The translations under genes and the position numbers were made by a program. A DNA stretch of 64,000 bases from contig NZ_JANXSO010000037.1 of the NCBI RefSeq assembly GCF_025352645.1, positions 26,015-90,014 of the forward strand. Direction: 5' to 3'. Within the stretch, counting starts at the first letter, position 1, and each line of letters opens with the position of its first letter. This DNA is from Iodobacter sp. (GTDB lineage Bacteria > Pseudomonadota > Gammaproteobacteria > Burkholderiales > Chitinibacteraceae). This document shows, one piece after another, positions 47,968 through 57,657 of this stretch. The notes under the pieces are model-generated. The model was not told the DNA's origin. It made no database searches and saw only the letters and a program-made list of their open reading frames with translations.

Positions 47968-49491
47968 ATGCAATACCGTGATTTGCGTGATTTTATTGCT
48001 CAGCTGGAACAAAAAGGTGAATTAAAGCGGGTTACCGTGCCTGTTTCTCCCTACCTAGAAATGACCGAAATTTGTGACCGCACTTTGCGCAGCGAAGGGC
48101 CAGCGATATTATTTGAAAATGTACCTGGCCATAGCATGCCGGTACTGGCCAATTTATTTGGCACGCCTACTCGGGTGGCTAATGGTATGGGGGCGGCAGA
48201 TATTAGCGCCCTGCGTGAGATTGGCAAAACCTTGGCCTATCTAAAAGAGCCGGAGCCACCTAAGGGCTTACGCGATGCTTGGGATAAGCTGCCGCTGTTA
48301 AAGCAAGTCCTTAATATGTCACCCAAGGAAGTCAAACACGGCCCATGCCAAGAAGTGGTTTGGGAAGGGGCTGAGGTTGATTTAGCGCGCATTCCCATCC
48401 AACACTGCTGGCCAGAAGACGCCGCCCCGCTGATTACTTGGGGCTTGGTGGTTACGCGTGGGCCCAATAAAAAACGCCAAAACTTAGGGATTTATCGCCA
48501 GCAGGTGATTAGCCGCAATCAAGTGATTATGCGTTGGTTAGCGCATCGCGGCGGTGCTTTGGATTTTCGTGAGCATGCACTGCAAAAGCCTGGCCAGCCG
48601 TTTCCGATTGCGGTGGTATTAGGCTGCGATCCGGCCACGATTCTTGGTGCGGTCACGCCTGTGCCTGATACCTTGTCGGAATATCAGTTTGCTGGCTTAC
48701 TGCGGGGGTCAAAAACCGAGCTGGTGCAATGCATAGGCTCAGATTTGCAAGTACCTGCACGGGCAGAAATTATCTTAGAAGGGCATATTCAGCCCGCAGA
48801 ACTAGGCTTTAGCGGTGTGAGCGAAGCAGGTATTCCGCTCAAAGAAGTAGGCGGCTATTTATACGCGCTGGAAGGCCCATATGGCGATCACACCGGTTAC
48901 TACAATGAAAAGGATTGGTTTCCTGTATTTAGCCTAGAGCGCATCACCACGCGTAAAAATCCTATTTATCACAGTACCTATACCGGCAAGCCACCAGACG
49001 AGCCAGCCGTGCTTGGCGTGGCTTTAAATGAAGTATTTGTGCCAATCTTGCAAAAGCAATTTAGCGAAATTGCCGATTTCTATTTGCCGCCCGAAGGCTG
49101 CAGTTATCGGATGGCGATTGTTTCGATCAAAAAATCCTATCCTGGGCACGCTAAACGAGTGATGTTTGGGGTATGGTCATTTTTGCGGCAGTTTATGTAC
49201 ACCAAGTTTATTGTGGTGGTGGATGACGATATTGATATTCGGGATTGGAAAGAAGTCATTTGGGCTATTACCACTCGGATGGATCCGGTAAGGGACACCA
49301 CCTTAGTAGAAAGTACGCCGATTGATTATCTAGACTTTGCCTCGCCTATATCGGGGCTGGGGGGGAAAATGGGCCTAGACGCCACCAATAAATGGCCTGG
49401 CGAAACCGATCGTGAGTGGGGCCGAACCATTTCGATGGATGATGCAGTTAAATCACGTATTGATGCTATTTGGTCTGATTTGGGGCTATAA
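47968..49491 (+). CDS. ubiD: 3-octaprenyl-4-hydroxybenzoate carboxy-lyase UbiD
   Basis: Decarboxylates octaprenyl-4-hydroxybenzoate in ubiquinone synthesis, using the prenylated flavin made by UbiX. The 507-residue length is close to that of E. coli UbiD. The N terminus [20 protein letters not shown], the central segment with [10 protein letters not shown] and [13 protein letters not shown], and the C-terminal [17 protein letters not shown] region (here [10 protein letters not shown]) are characteristic. ubiX is not in the window. Confidence 0.96.
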   Translation: MQYRDLRDFIAQLEQKGELKRVTVPVSPYLEMTEICDRTLRSEGPAILFENVPGHSMPVLANLFGTPTRVANGMGAADISALREIGKTLAYLKEPEPPKGLRDAWDKLPLLKQVLNMSPKEVKHGPCQEVVWEGAEVDLARIPIQHCWPEDAAPLITWGLVVTRGPNKKRQNLGIYRQQVISRNQVIMRWLAHRGGALDFREHALQKPGQPFPIAVVLGCDPATILGAVTPVPDTLSEYQFAGLLRGSKTELVQCIGSDLQVPARAEIILEGHIQPAELGFSGVSEAGIPLKEVGGYLYALEGPYGDHTGYYNEKDWFPVFSLERITTRKNPIYHSTYTGKPPDEPAVLGVALNEVFVPILQKQFSEIADFYLPPEGCSYRMAIVSIKKSYPGHAKRVMFGVWSFLRQFMYTKFIVVVDDDIDIRDWKEVIWAITTRMDPVRDTTLVESTPIDYLDFASPISGLGGKMGLDATNKWPGETDREWGRTISMDDAVKSRIDAIWSDLGL

Positions 49492-49542
49492 CGCTAGTAT
49501 TGTATTTATTGTTTTTAAAGAAATTAAGCATAAAGGATGACC

Positions 49543-50358
49543 ATGCTGCCGACACCTTCTCGTGAATTTCAATTTACGGAGCAAGACTTCGAAAAGGTGC
49601 GTAAGTTAATTTATAACTACGCAGGTATTGCCTTATCTCCTGCCAAGCAAGATATGGTTTATGGCCGTTTAGCTAAGCGTTTGCGCGCGTTGGGCTTACA
49701 TTCATTTAATGATTATTTGCAGCTTTTAGAGCGTGGTAATAGTAAAGAATTTGAGTTGTTTACCAATTCCCTTACCACGAATCTCACCTCGTTTTTTAGG
49801 GAAGCGCATCATTTCCCTATTTTGGCTGAGCATTTGCTGGCGCATCGTAACGCGGGCACTTTAAATGTTTGGTCGTCGGCCTCTAGCACGGGGGAAGAGC
49901 CATACAGTATTGCAATGACGGCTTGTGAAGCGTTTGATAGCATGCGTCCACCCGTGAAAGTCACGGCCACCGATTTAGATACCAATGTGCTGGAAACCGG
50001 CCGCTTAGGGATTTATGCCGGAGAAGAAGTCGAGCGGATGGGGCCGCAAAGGGTAAAACGCTTTTTTGATAAGTTGGCGGATGGTCGCTATCAAGCCAAA
50101 CAAGAATTACGCGATATGATTTCGTTTAAGCGGCTAAATTTAGTTGAAGCAACTTGGACCATTCGTGGCCCCTATGATGTGATCTTTTGCCGCAATGTGA
50201 TGATTTATTTTGATAAGCCAACCCAACTTAAAATCTTAGAGCGCTTTGCGCCGCAAATGAAATCTTCAGGCTTATTAGTGGTCGGCCATTCAGAAAACCT
50301 ATACCACGCTGCGCAGTTGTTTAAATTACGTGGTAAAACGGTGTATGAATTGGCTTAA
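49543..50358 (+). CDS. cheR: Chemotaxis protein methyltransferase CheR (stand-alone)
   Basis: Methylates glutamates of chemoreceptors using S-adenosylmethionine. The 271-residue protein has the N-terminal helical domain (about 1-80) and the Rossmann domain with motif I VWSSASSTGEEPYSIA, then TDLDTNVLETGRLGIY and the FCRNVMIYFD strand. It has no receptor, cheB or cheW beside it. AAAGGA overlaps the first ATG (49537), so the second ATG at 49543 is the better start. A separate cheR lies in the operon at 54506. Confidence 0.93.
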   Translation: MLPTPSREFQFTEQDFEKVRKLIYNYAGIALSPAKQDMVYGRLAKRLRALGLHSFNDYLQLLERGNSKEFELFTNSLTTNLTSFFREAHHFPILAEHLLAHRNAGTLNVWSSASSTGEEPYSIAMTACEAFDSMRPPVKVTATDLDTNVLETGRLGIYAGEEVERMGPQRVKRFFDKLADGRYQAKQELRDMISFKRLNLVEATWTIRGPYDVIFCRNVMIYFDKPTQLKILERFAPQMKSSGLLVVGHSENLYHAAQLFKLRGKTVYELA

Positions 50359-50371
50359 TGAGCTAAAGCAA

Positions 50372-50404
50372 TTAAAAACCCACAAGTATATTGTGGGTTT
50401 TTAA
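50372..50404 (+). terminator. Terminator after the stand-alone cheR
   Basis: TTAAAAACCCACAA and TTGTGGGTTTTTAA form a perfect stem with a GTATA loop, 13 bases after the stop codon. Confidence 0.95.
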
Positions 50405-50488
50405 TTTAGGGCGGTTGACTCACTACGGCTCTCGTCCACGAAAACTACTCAACACACGAAAAAATGAAATAGCAGGGCCTAATCTCGG

Positions 50489-50586
50489 CGCAGGGCGGGT
50501 GAAACCCGCGAGCGATGCTGAAAAAATACGCGGGTTTCACCCGCCCTACGATATTTATAATGAAATTGAGCAAGAGACATAATCAG
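50489..50586 (+). repeat. Modular palindromic repeat, GGGCGGGT core, copy 3
   Basis: CGCAGGGCGGGTGAAACCCG is answered by CGGGTTTCACCCGCCCTACG after an ATGCTGAAAAAA spacer, then about 20 bases lead to TGAGCAAGAGACAT. It is the best-preserved full copy and the reverse-oriented counterpart of 14941-15036. Confidence 0.88.
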
Positions 50587-50634
50587 ACAAGTTGATGCGT
50601 ATATAGGGTTTAATCTGGATGTATCAATCCATTT

Positions 50635-51186
50635 TTAATCAAATAGCATTTCTGTGCGTAATGCCTGGGCAATGGCCTCTCCTTTGATTTGGCGGACTAG
50701 CTCAAAAGCAAATGCGGCTGCCGTGCCCGGCCCGCGAGATGTGGTGATGAGTCCATCTACAACCACATCACCGCCACTGATAATTGCACCTGCCGTCAGT
50801 AATGGGGCTTCGCAACCAGGAAAACAGGTGGCTTTATTCTCCCTAAGCAGGTCTGCTTTGGCTAGCACCATAGGGGCAGCGCAAATGGCGGCAATGGGGC
50901 GGCCTGCAGAGAAATGCGCTTTGAGCCGGTTGATAAGTTCTGCAGAGGCCATCATTGCCTGTGTGCCTGGCCCGCCACCAGGTAGCACTAACATCTGTGC
51001 TGCACTGTCCGCTTGTTGAAGGATTAAATCGGCCTCTATGGTGATTTGATGTGCACCCGTTACTGCGGTATGGTTGGCCACAGCAATCAGGCGGGTGTTG
51101 ATATTTGCTCTACGCAGAATATCAACCACCGTTACTAATTCTATTTCTTCAAAACCTTGGGCAAGAAAGATATCGACTTGATGCAT
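50635..51186 (-). CDS. DJ-1/PfpI family protein (YajL-like)
   Basis: A 183-residue flavodoxin-like protein of the DJ-1 group. The reactive cysteine is C102 in AAICAAPMVL, with the conserved glutamate in GFEEIELVTV at 14-15. This form is closest to YajL and human DJ-1, proposed to act as an oxidative-stress chaperone or deglycase; the precise activity is debated in the literature. It is divergent from the hydroxyacid dehydrogenase, with 76 bases between starts. Confidence 0.9.
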   Translation of the reverse strand: MHQVDIFLAQGFEEIELVTVVDILRRANINTRLIAVANHTAVTGAHQITIEADLILQQADSAAQMLVLPGGGPGTQAMMASAELINRLKAHFSAGRPIAAICAAPMVLAKADLLRENKATCFPGCEAPLLTAGAIISGGDVVVDGLITTSRGPGTAAAFAFELVRQIKGEAIAQALRTEMLFD

Positions 51187-51262
51187 GGTTTTTTACCTTT
51201 ATAGAAAATGTAAGTATTCTGCTATTTATGCCTCTTGCGCACGTTTTTATCTGGGATTATTT

Positions 51263-52213
51263 ATGCTGCCACGAATTGTATTTTTAGATCGGGATTCATT
51301 ACCCCTTACTTTACTCCCCTTAAAAGCCAAACATCAATGGCAGGAATATGCCAATACGGCTGCAGCAGATGTGGCAGGGCGATTACACAATGCAGAGATT
51401 GCGATTAGCAATAAAGTGCCGATTAATGCGGCCACTATTGCAGCTTGCCCAAATTTAAAACTGATTGCCGTTGCCGCAACGGGCTATAACCAAATTGATT
51501 TAGCCGCGTGTAAAGCACGGGGAATACGCGTTTGTAATATTCGTGATTATGCTTTATCAGGGGTTCCTGAGCATGCCTTAATGCTGATGCTGGCCTTGCG
51601 CCGACAATTACTCGCTTATCGCTTGGATGTACTGGCAGGCAAATGGCAACAAGCGCAAAGCTTTTGCCATTTTGCCGCGCCTATCCATGATTTAGCTGGC
51701 AGCACCTTGGTGATCATTGGCTCCGGCGCATTAGGGCAAGCGATGGCGGGCTTGGCAAGGGCTTTAGGTATGCAAGTGTTATTTGCAGATAGAAAAAACG
51801 CGAGTGAAACGCGTGAAGGTTATGTGGCATTTAATCAAGCTTTGGCACTGGCTGATATTGTTAGCCTGCATTGCCCGCTGAATGCAGAAACTCGCCATTT
51901 GATTGCTGAAGCTGAATTAGCCTTAATGAAAAGCGATGCGGTGTTAATTAATACGGCAAGAGGTGGCTTGGTGGATGAGGCGGCGTTATTAAGTGCTTTA
52001 CAGGCTGGGCGTTTAGGCGGGGCAGGCTTAGATGTGCTGATTGATGAGCCACCACGAAACGGCAATATTCTATTGGATATTGAATTACCCAATTTAATAA
52101 TTACCCCGCATATTGCATGGGCAGGGCGCTTTACTATGCAGCAATTGGCAGATCAGTTGATGGCTAATATTGATGCGTTTTTAGCGGGTGAGGCTAAAAA
52201 TATTTTGGTTTGA
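51263..52213 (+). CDS. D-2-hydroxyacid dehydrogenase
   Basis: A 316-residue NAD(P)-dependent oxidoreductase that reduces 2-oxoacids or oxidises D-2-hydroxyacids; hydroxypyruvate or glyoxylate is a plausible substrate. The dinucleotide motif is IGSGALGQAMAG. The catalytic arginine is in NTARGGLVDE, the glutamate follows in GLDVLIDEPP, and the histidine is in LIITPHIAWA. The frame is open from 51185, but the ATG at 51263 gives the usual N terminus. The 51185 version would overlap the divergent DJ-1 gene. Confidence 0.9.
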   Translation: MLPRIVFLDRDSLPLTLLPLKAKHQWQEYANTAAADVAGRLHNAEIAISNKVPINAATIAACPNLKLIAVAATGYNQIDLAACKARGIRVCNIRDYALSGVPEHALMLMLALRRQLLAYRLDVLAGKWQQAQSFCHFAAPIHDLAGSTLVIIGSGALGQAMAGLARALGMQVLFADRKNASETREGYVAFNQALALADIVSLHCPLNAETRHLIAEAELALMKSDAVLINTARGGLVDEAALLSALQAGRLGGAGLDVLIDEPPRNGNILLDIELPNLIITPHIAWAGRFTMQQLADQLMANIDAFLAGEAKNILV

Positions 52214-52219
52214 TTGAAG

Positions 52220-53422
52220 CTACTGAGATTGCCACGAGGCAATCCAAGCTAAAACTTTTTCTTCAGGAATAGGCCTGCTAATAAAATAGCCTTGGGCAAT
52301 ATCGCAGCCCAAGGCTGATAATTGATTCCAATCTTCTTCTGTTTCAACGCCTTCTGCGACTACTTTTAGATTAAGGCGCTGGCTCATAGAAATAGCCGAA
52401 GTTAGAATGGCTAATTTTTTTTGACTATGCACTGCGCCATGGACAAATTCCTTATCAATTTTGATTTCGGTAAAGGGGCAGCGGGATAATTGCTTCATTG
52501 AAGAATACCCCGTACCGTAATCATCCATTGCTACGCCAAAGCCTTTGATCCTTAATCTTGCTAAAGCCCCTAAAAAGGTGGCTAGATTCGACATCAAAGT
52601 GGTTTCTGTAACTTCTACAATAATAAACCTGCTATCAACGCCTTTTGCTTCAACGATCGCTTGCATCGCATCCACCAGCTCGGCACGATCTAACAAAGGC
52701 ACGGGTAAATTAATGGAACAATGAATACCATCGGCCACGGTATGTAGGGTTTTTAACATATCGCAGCTTGCGCTAAGTAAGTCATAAAAAAAGCGCAGGG
52801 CTAATTCTCCGTGCTCCACATGATGAATAAAGGCAATCGGGGGTAGCACGCCATGTATAGGGTGTAGCCAACGGGCCAGCGCTTCAAATCCTATGAGTTT
52901 TTTATCGACAATCGTCACTTTAGGTTGAAAATAAAGATGTAATTCGCGTGCTTCTATGGCAATAGCGACGTCATCGGCGCTAAAGTTAAAGAGTGGCCAT
53001 GCGGTACTGCTGGCGTGTAAGTCTGGATCGGATTTTTCCAGTAGTTTACAGATAGACTCAAGCGTGAGCGGTTTGGGCATCACGGCTAATAATTCTAGGC
53101 TAGAGGCATCTGCAATGCCCTGTACGGCATCCAGTACATCTCGTGGCACTGCGCTCATCACGGAAATAAAATATTGTTTTGATGCCTTGGCTAAGCAGCC
53201 GAGTAATTCAATGCCATCCATACCGGGCATGCTTAGGTCGGTCAGAATAAAGTCAACCTGCTCTAGTGTTTGTAAAATATCCAGTGCCTCTTTGCCGTCT
53301 GCTGCCTCATAGACTTGGGCAAAGCCAACTTCCTTGAGATACTCAACGGCAACGAAGCGATGGATTTGAGAGTCATCAACCACCAGTGCAATGCGATTTC
53401 GCCATTTTTCTAAATGAGACAT
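52220..53422 (-). CDS. Response regulator with EAL phosphodiesterase output
   Basis: A 400-residue REC-EAL protein. The receiver has the acidic pair D16-D17 and phospho-acceptor D62 in ILTDLSMPG. The EAL domain has EAL at 179-181, NLPVPLL, EVTETTL, MDDYGTGYSS, KIDKEFV and EGVETEEDW, so c-di-GMP hydrolysis is likely. It is the last gene of the chemosensory operon, eight bases after cheB. The likely reading is that CheA phosphorylates it and so couples receptor input to c-di-GMP levels. Confidence 0.93.
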   Translation of the reverse strand: MSHLEKWRNRIALVVDDSQIHRFVAVEYLKEVGFAQVYEAADGKEALDILQTLEQVDFILTDLSMPGMDGIELLGCLAKASKQYFISVMSAVPRDVLDAVQGIADASSLELLAVMPKPLTLESICKLLEKSDPDLHASSTAWPLFNFSADDVAIAIEARELHLYFQPKVTIVDKKLIGFEALARWLHPIHGVLPPIAFIHHVEHGELALRFFYDLLSASCDMLKTLHTVADGIHCSINLPVPLLDRAELVDAMQAIVEAKGVDSRFIIVEVTETTLMSNLATFLGALARLRIKGFGVAMDDYGTGYSSMKQLSRCPFTEIKIDKEFVHGAVHSQKKLAILTSAISMSQRLNLKVVAEGVETEEDWNQLSALGCDIAQGYFISRPIPEEKVLAWIASWQSQ

Positions 53423-53430
53423 GGTGAGTT

Positions 53431-54501
53431 TTAACTCCGTTGTGATGCCAGTGTTTGCCCAATTTGTGTCAGCGAAACAACTTCATCGACGCCGCCATGG
53501 GCGATGGCTTCCTTGGGCATGCCAAATACCACGCAACTTTTTTCATCTTGAGCCAAGGTGCGTGCGCCTGCATCGTGCATTTCACGCATGCCGCGTGCGC
53601 CATCATCCCCCATCCCCGTCATGATGACTCCCAATGCATTACTGCCTGCGCTGATGGCAACCGAGCGAAACAACACATCCACCGATGGGCGGTGCCGAGA
53701 AACCAGTGGGCCGTCTTTTACCTCGGCGATATATTGAGCCCCGCTGCGTTTTACCAGTAAATGCCGCCCGCCAGGCGCAATCAACACAAGGCCTGGCATC
53801 AGCCTATCGCCATTTTTTGCTTCAAGCACCTCTACTGCCGATATACGGTTTAAGCGCTCGGCAAATGCGCGGGTAAATTGCTCAGGCATATGCTGTACCA
53901 CCACCACCGCAGGGCAGTTGGTGGGTAATTTAGGCAGTAAAAACTCCAGCGCTTGTGTGCCGCCAGTAGAGGTGCCCAGTGCAATGAGTTTATCGGTTGT
54001 GCGAAACATTGCCTTGCCAGATGGCGCGCCCAGCATGGCATCGGCGGTGAGCTTAGGTGCGGGTACGTGAGTGCTATTTGATCCTGGACGCATGGCACCC
54101 ATTTTTGCAGAGGCAGCGGCGCGCACTTCCTGTACTAAATCATTGCCTATGTCTTGCAAAAAAGCTTTGAGATTAATAGTGGGTTTGGTCACGATAGACA
54201 CTGCGCCCGCCGACAGTGCATCCATGGTGATATCGGCCCCTTTTTCGGTAAGGGATGAGCAGATAACAACAGGGGTGGGGCGCTCGGCCATAATGCGGCG
54301 TAGAAAGGTGAGGCCATCCATGCGGGGCATTTCAATATCTAGCACAATCACATCAGGCCAATGCATTTTCATTCTTTGCATGGCAAAAATGGGATCTGGT
54401 ACGGCGGCAAGCACCTTAATATCACGGGCGGCGCCAAGCACCTGAGTCAGGATCTCCCTTACTACAGCAGAATCATCAACAATTAAAACATTAATGCCCA
54501 T
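53431..54501 (-). CDS. cheB: Protein-glutamate methylesterase CheB
   Basis: Removes methyl groups from chemoreceptors and so drives adaptation. The 356-residue protein has a receiver with D55 as phospho-acceptor (VIVLDIEMP), a linker, and the esterase domain. The catalytic serine is S178 in LGTSTGGT, the histidine H204 in VQHMPEQF, and the aspartate lies in GMGDDGARG. It follows cheR by four bases. Phosphorylation by CheA should activate it. Confidence 0.97.
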   Translation of the reverse strand: MGINVLIVDDSAVVREILTQVLGAARDIKVLAAVPDPIFAMQRMKMHWPDVIVLDIEMPRMDGLTFLRRIMAERPTPVVICSSLTEKGADITMDALSAGAVSIVTKPTINLKAFLQDIGNDLVQEVRAAASAKMGAMRPGSNSTHVPAPKLTADAMLGAPSGKAMFRTTDKLIALGTSTGGTQALEFLLPKLPTNCPAVVVVQHMPEQFTRAFAERLNRISAVEVLEAKNGDRLMPGLVLIAPGGRHLLVKRSGAQYIAEVKDGPLVSRHRPSVDVLFRSVAISAGSNALGVIMTGMGDDGARGMREMHDAGARTLAQDEKSCVVFGMPKEAIAHGGVDEVVSLTQIGQTLASQRS

Positions 54502-54505
54502 AGGG

Positions 54506-55381
54506 TCACCGGCGCGGGTTAAATGGTGGGTTTACGCGATAGCGTGAAGGTCCTTCCATAACCAAGGGTAGTTCTTTATTACGGATTGTTTCGGCATGGC
54601 TAATTAATAAATGCCCGCCATTTATAATTTTAGGGCATAAATTGGCAAGTACTTTTAATTTAGTGTCTTCATTAAAATAAATAAGCACATTACGTAAAAA
54701 AATAATATCAAAACCTGCTTGTTGAAATGTATCGGTTTGCAGCAAATTTAAATTAAAAAAGTTAATTCGCTTGATTAATTGGGGAACCATGCGAACTTGG
54801 CCGCTGTACTCATCACGGCCGCGTAAAAAGTATTTTTGCCATAAATGAGGCGGGGTTTTTTTAGCACGCTCTACTGGGTAAATGCCTCGTTTGGCAAACG
54901 CGGTGACGCGTGTGTTGATATCGGAGGCAAATAGCTGCCAATTGCCATCGATGCCTAGCGCTTCGGCTAGCACAATCGCAATCGTATAGGCTTCTTCCCC
55001 TGTGGAGCAGGCGGCAGACCATATTTTGAGGTGGCGCTTGCCATGCTTAGCTAGCTCAATGGCGTGGTGCTGTAGCCAAGTAAAATGATCGGGTTCGCGG
55101 AAAAAATAGGTTTCATTGGTAGAAAGCAGGTTAATGGCTCTTTGACGCTCTGCGGCCCCATTGGGTTGTTGCAATCGTCGCCAATAATCACTGAAGCTAT
55201 TTAGCTCTAGCTCGCGTAATCGAACCGATAATCTGGATTGAATCAATGCCCGCTTGCTTGGCGGCATATCAATGCCTGCTTCGGAAAAAATAAAATGGCG
55301 AAACTGCTCGAATTCCGCTGTGTTAAGGGTGGGGGCTGCATCAAATTGATTGTGCTCTGCTTTTGAAGCCGCTTCTGTCAT
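54506..55381 (-). CDS. cheR: Chemotaxis protein methyltransferase CheR (operon copy)
   Basis: A 291-residue receptor methyltransferase. The SAM-binding motif is [15 protein letters not shown], followed by [17 protein letters not shown] and the [10 protein letters not shown] strand. Its ATG overlaps the cheW stop codon in a TAATG, so translation is coupled. Together with cheB it forms the adaptation pair for the MCP of this operon. It is diverged from the stand-alone cheR at 49543. Confidence 0.95.
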   Translation of the reverse strand: MTEAASKAEHNQFDAAPTLNTAEFEQFRHFIFSEAGIDMPPSKRALIQSRLSVRLRELELNSFSDYWRRLQQPNGAAERQRAINLLSTNETYFFREPDHFTWLQHHAIELAKHGKRHLKIWSAACSTGEEAYTIAIVLAEALGIDGNWQLFASDINTRVTAFAKRGIYPVERAKKTPPHLWQKYFLRGRDEYSGQVRMVPQLIKRINFFNLNLLQTDTFQQAGFDIIFLRNVLIYFNEDTKLKVLANLCPKIINGGHLLISHAETIRNKELPLVMEGPSRYRVNPPFNPRR

Positions 55382-55917
55382 TAAGCCACCTCGGTGTCAT
55401 CGGCAAAATGCAGCTGCATCACGGATTCGGCCATGGCACTGAGTTCGGCCACCGATAGCGCGCGTTGTACATTCAGTAAAATGGCAAAACGGTCCTCAAT
55501 GGTGGCGATGCCTTGGATAAAATCGCCGCGAATCCGCGCGCCAAAGGTGGGGGTGGGGTCAATATCCTCCATGGGGATTTCTAATACCTCGCACACGGCA
55601 TCCAGCAAGATGCCCACCTCAGAATATCCTTCTAGCCCAGGGAGCGAGAGAATTGCCACGCAGGTGGATGGCTTAAGCACCGTTAGTTCGCGGCCAAAAC
55701 GCACGGAGAGATCAATCACCGGCACCACCGAGCCGCGCAGATTAATAATGCCCCGTACAAAATTGGGCATCATGGGAACATGGGTAATGCCTTCAAATTC
55801 GATGATTTCTCGGATGAAGTTAATCTGGATGCCAAATAAATCTTCGCCCAAAATAAAGGTAACGCAGTGAAACTTGTTTGCGTGCTTTGCATCGCTAGGA
55901 TCAAGACGCTCTTTCAT
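55381..55917 (-). CDS. cheW: Chemotaxis coupling protein CheW
   Basis: A 178-residue scaffold that links receptors to CheA in the signalling array. It is a single CheW/SH3-like domain with VTFILGEDLFGIQINFIREI, VPMMPNFVRGIINLRGSVVPVIDL and the GIATIEDRFAILLN segment. A short extension lies at each end compared with E. coli CheW (167 residues). It starts 45 bases after the MCP gene. Confidence 0.95.
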   Translation of the reverse strand: MKERLDPSDAKHANKFHCVTFILGEDLFGIQINFIREIIEFEGITHVPMMPNFVRGIINLRGSVVPVIDLSVRFGRELTVLKPSTCVAILSLPGLEGYSEVGILLDAVCEVLEIPMEDIDPTPTFGARIRGDFIQGIATIEDRFAILLNVQRALSVAELSAMAESVMQLHFADDTEVA

Positions 55918-55962
55918 GGTTTTTTCTCCTTAGGCCTGCCGTTACTCACTGCTGTGCCAGTC

Positions 55963-57618
55963 CTAGTACTTGCTGAACTTATCGTCATCTACATCATCAT
56001 CGAGGTCTTCATCGTAGTGCGTGGAAGGGGCCGCGGCGATCACCTTGCGTATGGGCGAATAGGCACTGCTGCGCCGAGTGCTTTTGCTACCGCGTAGATT
56101 GAATTGCTGTAGTAACTCTTGCAGTTGCATGGCCGTGGCGCTGAGCTCTTCTGAGGTGGAGCTCAGCTCTTCAGCAGAAGCCGCAGAGGATTGCATGCCC
56201 CCATTGATTTGGGTAACCGCACCATTAATCTGATCAATACCAGTGCGCTGCTCACGCGATGCGGCGGAGATTTCTTGCACTAAGGTTGCCGTTTGATCGA
56301 TACCAGGCAGCATTTCTTGCAGCAAAGTGCCGGCACGCTCGGCAACCCCAACAGATCTACCGGCTAAATCGCCGATTTCCTTAGCGGCCACTTGTGAGCG
56401 CTCGGCTAATTTGCGCACTTCAACGGCTACGGTGGCAAAGCCCTTGCCATGCTCGCCTGCGCGGGCGGCTTCAATAGCGGCATTGATGGCGAGTAGGTCG
56501 GTTTTGTTGGCAATATCATTGATGACGGTGATGCGCGAGGCAATTTCCTTCATGGCGTGCACCATATCGCTAACGGCTTTGCCGCCTTCGGTGGCGCTAC
56601 CGGCAGATTTAGAAGCAATGCTTTCCGTTACCCTTGCGTTGTCGGCATTTTGAGTGACGGTGGCGGTCATTTCTTCGATCGAAGCGCTGGTTTCTTCTAC
56701 GCTTGCGGCTAGCTCAGATGAGGTTTGCGATAGAGAATTAGCTGAGGAGGAAACTTGTTCTGAGGCGCTGGTAATGGCATTGGCCATCGAGCCAATTTCT
56801 GTAAGCGTGCCAGATAGGCGGTGGGTCATGCCCTTGATGGAGGCCAGCAGGCTGGAATCATCGTTGGCGCTTAGGCGGATCGGCACGGCTAAATCACCAT
56901 CAGAAACACGGGCCACAATGCTCATGGCATAGGATGGATCGCCCCCCAATTGGCGCTGGATGCTACGGGTGACTAAGAGTGCTAGAAATATCCCAAGCAA
57001 AATGGCCACGGCAGATACAAAGGCGATCTCCCTAACCGTACCTTCAAAGGTTTTTTTGCTTTGGCCAAGCGCTTCGTCCGCTAGCTTGCCATTGAGATCC
57101 ACCAGCTCGGTGAGAATGTCATCTGATTTATCAAATAATGGCCTTGCTTTTTTTGTAAGGATTTCTAAGGCAATTTTGTTTTCCTTACCGTCCCCAGCAT
57201 CGGCATAGGAATGTTGCATCACTTCTTTGGCGGCTTCTTTGTAGATAGGCCATGAGGCATCAAAACGCTTGAGTGCTTCGGTTTCTATAGGGGTGAGGTC
57301 AGTTTTGCGGTATTTATCCAGCAGCCGAAACATCTCTGTTTCATATTTAATCATGCGTGCTTCGCTGGCATCCATATCGCTGCGGCTGGTTTCTAATATG
57401 TAGCGGTAGATGGAGCGGTTGATGTAGATCGCCTGCATATTTGCGTTGGCGATGTCTTTGATTGGGGTGAGTTGATTGGCATGCATATCGCCAATCAAAT
57501 CATTGGTTTTACTGGTGGAGGAATAACCTAGAAATGCCACCCCCAGTAGTAGTGCCAGCACGGTAATAAATGAAACTATGAGCTTGCTGCTTACTTTCCA
57601 ACTATGAAACCAGTTCAT
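55963..57618 (-). CDS. Methyl-accepting chemotaxis protein with 4HB sensor
   Basis: A 551-residue chemoreceptor. Transmembrane helix 1 lies at about 10-30. A periplasmic four-helix-bundle sensor (about 35-190) is followed by helix 2 (about 193-215), a HAMP domain and a long cytoplasmic signalling domain. The hairpin tip reads [28 protein letters not shown] in part ([14 protein letters not shown]). The tail is acidic ([11 protein letters not shown]) and lacks an NWETF-type CheR tether. GGAGATA precedes the ATG. Being inside the operon, it is probably the dedicated receptor of this CheA. The ligand is unknown. Confidence 0.94.
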   Translation of the reverse strand: MNWFHSWKVSSKLIVSFITVLALLLGVAFLGYSSTSKTNDLIGDMHANQLTPIKDIANANMQAIYINRSIYRYILETSRSDMDASEARMIKYETEMFRLLDKYRKTDLTPIETEALKRFDASWPIYKEAAKEVMQHSYADAGDGKENKIALEILTKKARPLFDKSDDILTELVDLNGKLADEALGQSKKTFEGTVREIAFVSAVAILLGIFLALLVTRSIQRQLGGDPSYAMSIVARVSDGDLAVPIRLSANDDSSLLASIKGMTHRLSGTLTEIGSMANAITSASEQVSSSANSLSQTSSELAASVEETSASIEEMTATVTQNADNARVTESIASKSAGSATEGGKAVSDMVHAMKEIASRITVINDIANKTDLLAINAAIEAARAGEHGKGFATVAVEVRKLAERSQVAAKEIGDLAGRSVGVAERAGTLLQEMLPGIDQTATLVQEISAASREQRTGIDQINGAVTQINGGMQSSAASAEELSSTSEELSATAMQLQELLQQFNLRGSKSTRRSSAYSPIRKVIAAAPSTHYDEDLDDDVDDDKFSKY

Positions 57619-57657
57619 GACTATCTCCTAGCGAGATTAAATAGCGTGGGGGCGGGC

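Noticed and set aside
50391..50582. 63-codon rightward frame after cheR
   Set aside because: It begins in a terminator and ends in the dispersed repeat.
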